NCBI GenBank assembly: GCA_964572475.1
Contig: CAZNEZ010000065.1
Coordinates: 1-9,259, forward strand
DNA: 9,259 nt
Reading direction: 5' to 3'
From: CAZNEZ01 sp964572475
GTDB taxonomy: Bacteria > Bacillota > Clostridia > Lachnospirales > Lachnospiraceae
Shown here: positions 6,919 through 9,259 of the stretch, piece after piece
Position numbering within the stretch: position 1 is the first letter of the stretch
Layout: each line of letters opens with the position of its first letter
Program-made: the position numbers and the translations under genes
The notes under the pieces: model-generated
Seen by the model: the letters and a program-made list of their open reading frames with translations, nothing else
What the model was told of the DNA's origin: nothing
Databases searched by the model: none

Positions 6919-8217
6919 ATGTATTTAATAACAGATACATCATACAGGTCTAGAATGGAAACTTTAAAAAAGATTGTAAAAATACTACTTCTATCAGTTG
7001 TTGCGTTGATTTTAATAGGAATTAAGCAGGAAAATGTTCTTGCGGCCTCTATGTCAGCAAATCTTACAGGACCTGATGTGGTTAGAACTGGAGATACAAT
7101 GACTTTAAGTTTTAATGTAGCTGGAAGTGCAGCAGTGTATGGAGTACAGTCCAATGTATCATTTGATTCCAATCAAGTATCGCTGACAGCAGGACCAACT
7201 TTAAAGGTAGGAGGCTCATGGAAGTTAGAGACTGGAAGTACAATTATTGCATATGATGATGCATTATCTTCACCAGTTACAGGAAGTAAGACAATCTATA
7301 CTGTGAGTTTTAAGGTTAAAGCAGCAGTTGGGAGTACGATAACCGTATCCATTACAGGAATTCAAGGTACAGTTGGAAGTGGAATGGATAACGTATCAAG
7401 TGGGAATGCTACATATTCGGTTAAGGTTCAGGCTCCATTAACTGGGAATACTAATCTAAAGTCATTAACGGTAAGTAATGGAGAATTGTCACCAGCATTT
7501 TTGGCAGGAACTAAGAATTATACTATGGAAGTGCCATTTTCAGTTTCCAAGCTTGACATAAGTGCAGAAGCCGAAGATGGAACAGTTAAGATTAACAGTC
7601 CACAGCTAAAGGAAGATGGAGATACTCAGGCAACCGTTACAGTTACAGCTCAAAATGGTTCTACATCTACATATATTATAACAGTACATAGAGCTAAGGA
7701 TCCAAACTATGTGGCAAGCAGCATATGTACCTTGTCAGAGATAAAAGTTGATGGATATGTGTTGTCACCAGTGTTTACTACAGAAAGAACGTCGTACGTT
7801 GTATGGCTTCCATATGAGACTACTGCTGTAAATATTACAGGAACCCCAACAGACACTCTTGCATCGGTAAAAATTGAAGGTGGAACTGACCTTAAAGAAG
7901 GTAAAGACAACGAGATTAAGATTATATGTACTGCAGAAGATGGTACAGAAAAGACATATATAGTTGTTGCTAAACGTGCAGCAGGTGAGAATAGCGTAAT
8001 AGATGATACAACATCACCTAATGAGATAACAACAGAAGGAATGGTTAAAGAGTCTACAGATGATGTAAAAGACGGTGATAATACAGGCTTGATTTCAATG
8101 TGGATTGTATTTGTTGTAGGAATTGTAAGTTTATTAGTAGGTGGTGCAGTTGGTTTTGTTATCAATATACTAATAAATAAAGATAAAAAGATTGACAAAA
8201 CAACTAATATTGAATAG
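6919..8217 (+). CDS. Membrane-anchored cohesin/cadherin-like surface protein
   Basis: A 432-residue exported protein. A hydrophobic signal segment (about 20-36) leads to a plausible cleavage site near VLAAS (40-44). Residues 45-170 resemble a cohesin-type beta-sandwich (SANLTGPDVV, then a YGVQSNVSFDSNQVSL segment and a TIYTVSFKVKA segment). Two cadherin-like beta-sandwich repeats follow (about 178-259 and 269-353), each opening with a short hydrophobic strand and L-SP-F and closing with a TYI-V--(H/K)RA pattern. An acidic Ser/Thr linker (355-389) leads to a TM helix (about 391-419) and a short charged cytoplasmic tail. It should sit on the outer face of the membrane. No dockerin or enzyme domain is present in the window. 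GGAAGGAG (6904-6911) lies 7 nt before the ATG at 6919 and fixes the start. The role is probably binding or cell-wall structure; the ligand is unknown. Confidence 0.8.
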   Translation: MYLITDTSYRSRMETLKKIVKILLLSVVALILIGIKQENVLAASMSANLTGPDVVRTGDTMTLSFNVAGSAAVYGVQSNVSFDSNQVSLTAGPTLKVGGSWKLETGSTIIAYDDALSSPVTGSKTIYTVSFKVKAAVGSTITVSITGIQGTVGSGMDNVSSGNATYSVKVQAPLTGNTNLKSLTVSNGELSPAFLAGTKNYTMEVPFSVSKLDISAEAEDGTVKINSPQLKEDGDTQATVTVTAQNGSTSTYIITVHRAKDPNYVASSICTLSEIKVDGYVLSPVFTTERTSYVVWLPYETTAVNITGTPTDTLASVKIEGGTDLKEGKDNEIKIICTAEDGTEKTYIVVAKRAAGENSVIDDTTSPNEITTEGMVKESTDDVKDGDNTGLISMWIVFVVGIVSLLVGGAVGFVINILINKDKKIDKTTNIE

Positions 8218-8220
8218 TAT
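8192..8220 (+). promoter_or_regulatory. Probable promoter of the cysE T-box transcript
   Basis: A perfect TTGACA (8192-8197) lies inside the last codons of the cohesin-like gene, with TAGTAT (8215-8220, four of six bases of TATAAT) at a 17-bp spacing. The TAG of the -10 box is also that gene's stop codon. Transcription would begin near 8227, just before the T-box leader. TATATT at 8218-8223 is a better -10 by sequence but would need a 20-bp spacer. Confidence 0.55.
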
Positions 8221-8243
8221 ATTGTATATAACAAATAATTAAA

Positions 8244-8472
8244 TGCTATGAACGAAGAAAGTAACAGGTATAATACCGAAAGAGAGAAACTGCCATCGGC
8301 TGAAAGCAGTTTGCGGGAATAAGCTTGTGAAGTGCATTCGGGAGCAGGTATCATGTAAGTGATACACGGCAGACACCGTTATATGTATAAGAGAAGGCAA
8401 TAGCCTTAATCAGAGTGGAACCGCGGATATTATTCGTCTCTAATGTACATAAGTGCAGTAGAGACGATTTTT
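8244..8472 (+). promoter_or_regulatory. T-box riboswitch, cysteine specific (TGC specifier)
   Basis: The leader has the stem I purine-rich motif GAACGAAGAAAGTAACAGG (8250-8268), an apical hairpin (AAACTGC 8287-8293 with GCAGTTT 8306-8312), and a specifier region GTGAAGTGCATTCGGGAGC (8327-8345) that aligns closely with the glyQS type GAAAGGCATTC, placing the specifier codon at 8333-8335 as TGC, Cys. Further hairpins are GTATCA/TGATAC (8348-8353, 8360-8365) and a stem III AAGGC/GCCTT (8394-8398, 8403-8407), directly before the T-box AGAGTGGAACCGCGG (8412-8426). The bulge TGGA (8416-8419) would pair with UCCA at the acceptor end, matching the U73 discriminator known for tRNA-Cys. When uncharged tRNA-Cys binds, the antiterminator forms and transcription continues into cysE and probably cysS. 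Confidence 0.95.
8434..8472 (+). terminator. T-box regulated intrinsic terminator
   Basis: TCGTCTCTA (8434-8442) pairs with TAGAGACGA (8459-8467); after one A-G mismatch, TGTAC (8444-8448) pairs with GTGCA (8453-8457, one T-G pair) around the loop ATAA. A T-rich run follows from 8468. This is the terminator that competes with the antiterminator containing the T-box at 8412-8426. Confidence 0.88.
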
Positions 8473-8499
8473 ATATTTAAAAGGAAAGAAGAGAATGCT

Positions 8500-9162
8500 A
8501 TGGGATTTATTAAGAATTTTAAAGAAGAAGCAAAGGTAATAAAAGAAAGAGACCCAGCTATTAAATCCAGTATGGAAGTCTTTTTATATCCAAGCTTTAG
8601 AGCATTATTAAAATATCGAAAAGCGCATAAGCTATATCTTAAGGGACATTATTTTCTCGCGAGATATGTATCTCAAAAAGCGGCAAGAAAAACCGGGATT
8701 GAGATTCATCCAGGCGCACAGATTGGGAAAGGTCTTTTTATTGATCATGGTCATGGCGTTATTATAGGTGAGACTACTATAATTGGCGATAATGTTACCC
8801 TATATCAGGGTGTTACACTTGGAGGAACAGGTAAAGAAAAGGGAAAGAGACATCCAACCCTTAAGGATAATGTAATGGTCAGTGCTGGAGCAAAAGTTAT
8901 TGGTTCATTTACGGTAGGTGAAAACTCGAAGATTGGCGCTGGAAGTGTAGTATTAGAGGAGGTACCTCCTAACTGTACTGTAGTTGGAGTTCCAGGACAT
9001 ATTGTGAAGCAGGATAATATAAGAATTCCAAGAAATGATATGGACCAGGTACATTTACCAGATCCAGTAGAAAATGAACTTAAGGAACTGAGGGAGCAGA
9101 ATGCTTGTCTTTGCAAGAAATTAGATGAACTTACAAAGTTTTTGGAAAAACAGCAAAAGTAA
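8500..9162 (+). CDS. cysE: Serine O-acetyltransferase
   Basis: CysE transfers acetyl from acetyl-CoA to L-serine, giving O-acetylserine for cysteine synthesis in the cytosol. The 220-residue product is the short, Bacillus-like form. It has a helical N-terminus (1-65) and a left-handed beta-helix of hexapeptide repeats (about 66-168). H83 in FIDHGHGVIIGE corresponds to the catalytic His158 of the E. coli enzyme, E68 occupies the place of Asp143, and H118 in RHP corresponds to His193. VTLGGTGKEKGKRHP and IGAGSVVLEEVPPNCTVVGV are typical. The tail (about 190-220) is a predicted coiled coil with a regular a/d series L194, L197, N201, L204, L208, L211, L215, in place of the Ile-ending peptide that binds CysK in enterobacteria. 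The frame is open from 8443, but that lies in the terminator; the ATG at 8500 with GAAGAG (8488-8493) is the start. It is controlled by the Cys T-box upstream. Confidence 0.96.
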   Translation: MGFIKNFKEEAKVIKERDPAIKSSMEVFLYPSFRALLKYRKAHKLYLKGHYFLARYVSQKAARKTGIEIHPGAQIGKGLFIDHGHGVIIGETTIIGDNVTLYQGVTLGGTGKEKGKRHPTLKDNVMVSAGAKVIGSFTVGENSKIGAGSVVLEEVPPNCTVVGVPGHIVKQDNIRIPRNDMDQVHLPDPVENELKELREQNACLCKKLDELTKFLEKQQK

Positions 9163-9220
9163 TAAATTGAAAAGTAAATTTTAATATGAACAATAGGATT
9201 CAAAAGAAAGGAAATGACAC

Positions 9221-9259
9221 ATGAAGATATTTAATACATTAACAAAGAGTAAGGATGAA
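9221..9259 (+). CDS. cysS: Cysteinyl-tRNA synthetase, 5' fragment
   Basis: Thirteen codons, MKIFNTLTKSKDE, remain before the window ends. This opening matches the typical start of CysS (M-K-(I/L)-(Y/F)-N-T-L-T), and AAAGGA (9207-9212) sits 8 nt before the ATG. The 58-bp gap after cysE holds no terminator, so the two genes probably share the T-box transcript. The cysE-cysS order is common in Firmicutes, and a Cys-specific T-box fits both. The catalytic domains lie outside the window. Confidence 0.85.
   Translation, partial: MKIFNTLTKSKDE

Noticed and set aside
7707..8354. 215-codon open frame on the minus strand
   Set aside because: It runs antisense through the cadherin-like gene and into the T-box leader, has low-complexity Ser/Thr/Ile-rich composition and resembles no family I know; it is a shadow.
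8244..8430. tRNA gene or other stable RNA in the leader
   Set aside because: The hairpins and conserved boxes fit a T-box leader; there is no cloverleaf with TTCRA and anticodon arms in the right places.
8443..8499. Longer cysE reading from ATG 8443
   Set aside because: This start lies inside the terminator hairpin of the T-box and adds a non-conserved extension; ATG 8500 has a ribosome binding site and the family N-terminus.

Overview
The window is AT-rich DNA with a coding style and gene content that point to a low-GC Firmicute of the class Clostridia, most likely the Lachnospiraceae. The grounds are the DUF2156/Eis-like gene pair, a FUSC-family permease, an SBP_bac_3 hybrid histidine kinase, cadherin-like beta-sandwich surface domains and a T-box controlled cysE-cysS unit. 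This placement is inference. All recognisable genes lie on the + strand. The sequence carries marks of a short-read assembly: a run of exactly 100 Ns, and two unrelated 55-bp exact duplications.

Layout. 1-143: two copies of a 55-bp repeat (88-bp period) enclosing a stem-loop and a Rho-independent terminator, probably the 3' end of an upstream transcription unit. 191-1258: a promoter and a FUSC-family membrane protein gene whose reading frame is broken by a -1 shift near position 750. 1382-4335: a large membrane-bound hybrid sensor kinase (two periplasmic-binding-type sensor domains, TM, HisKA, HATPase, receiver). It is split on paper by the N gap, but removing the gap and one copy of the flanking duplication restores one open frame of 932 residues. 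4339-4887: ispF of the MEP isoprenoid pathway, 3 bp after the kinase and carrying an unusual cysteine-rich tail. 4907-5824 and 5844-6887: a DUF2156 protein and an Eis-like acetyltransferase, closely spaced. 6919-8217: a secreted, membrane-anchored protein with a cohesin-like domain and two cadherin-like domains. 8192-8472: a promoter and a cysteine-specific T-box riboswitch with its terminator. 8500-9162: cysE. 9221-9259: the first 13 codons of cysS.

How the genes work together. The clearest functional unit is at the right end: a T-box reading uncharged tRNA-Cys controls serine O-acetyltransferase (cysteine synthesis) and, downstream, cysteinyl-tRNA synthetase (cysteine use). The genes from the kinase to the cohesin-like protein are tightly spaced and read as one likely operon, although their functions (signalling, isoprenoids, aminoacyl/acetyl transfer, cell surface) do not form an obvious pathway. 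I see no phage, transposon, CRISPR or defence system here, and no clear sign of a wholly new system. The most useful observations are the assembly artefact hiding an intact kinase, the probably collapsed repeat array, the FUSC frameshift at a slippery heptamer, and the cysteine tail of IspF.
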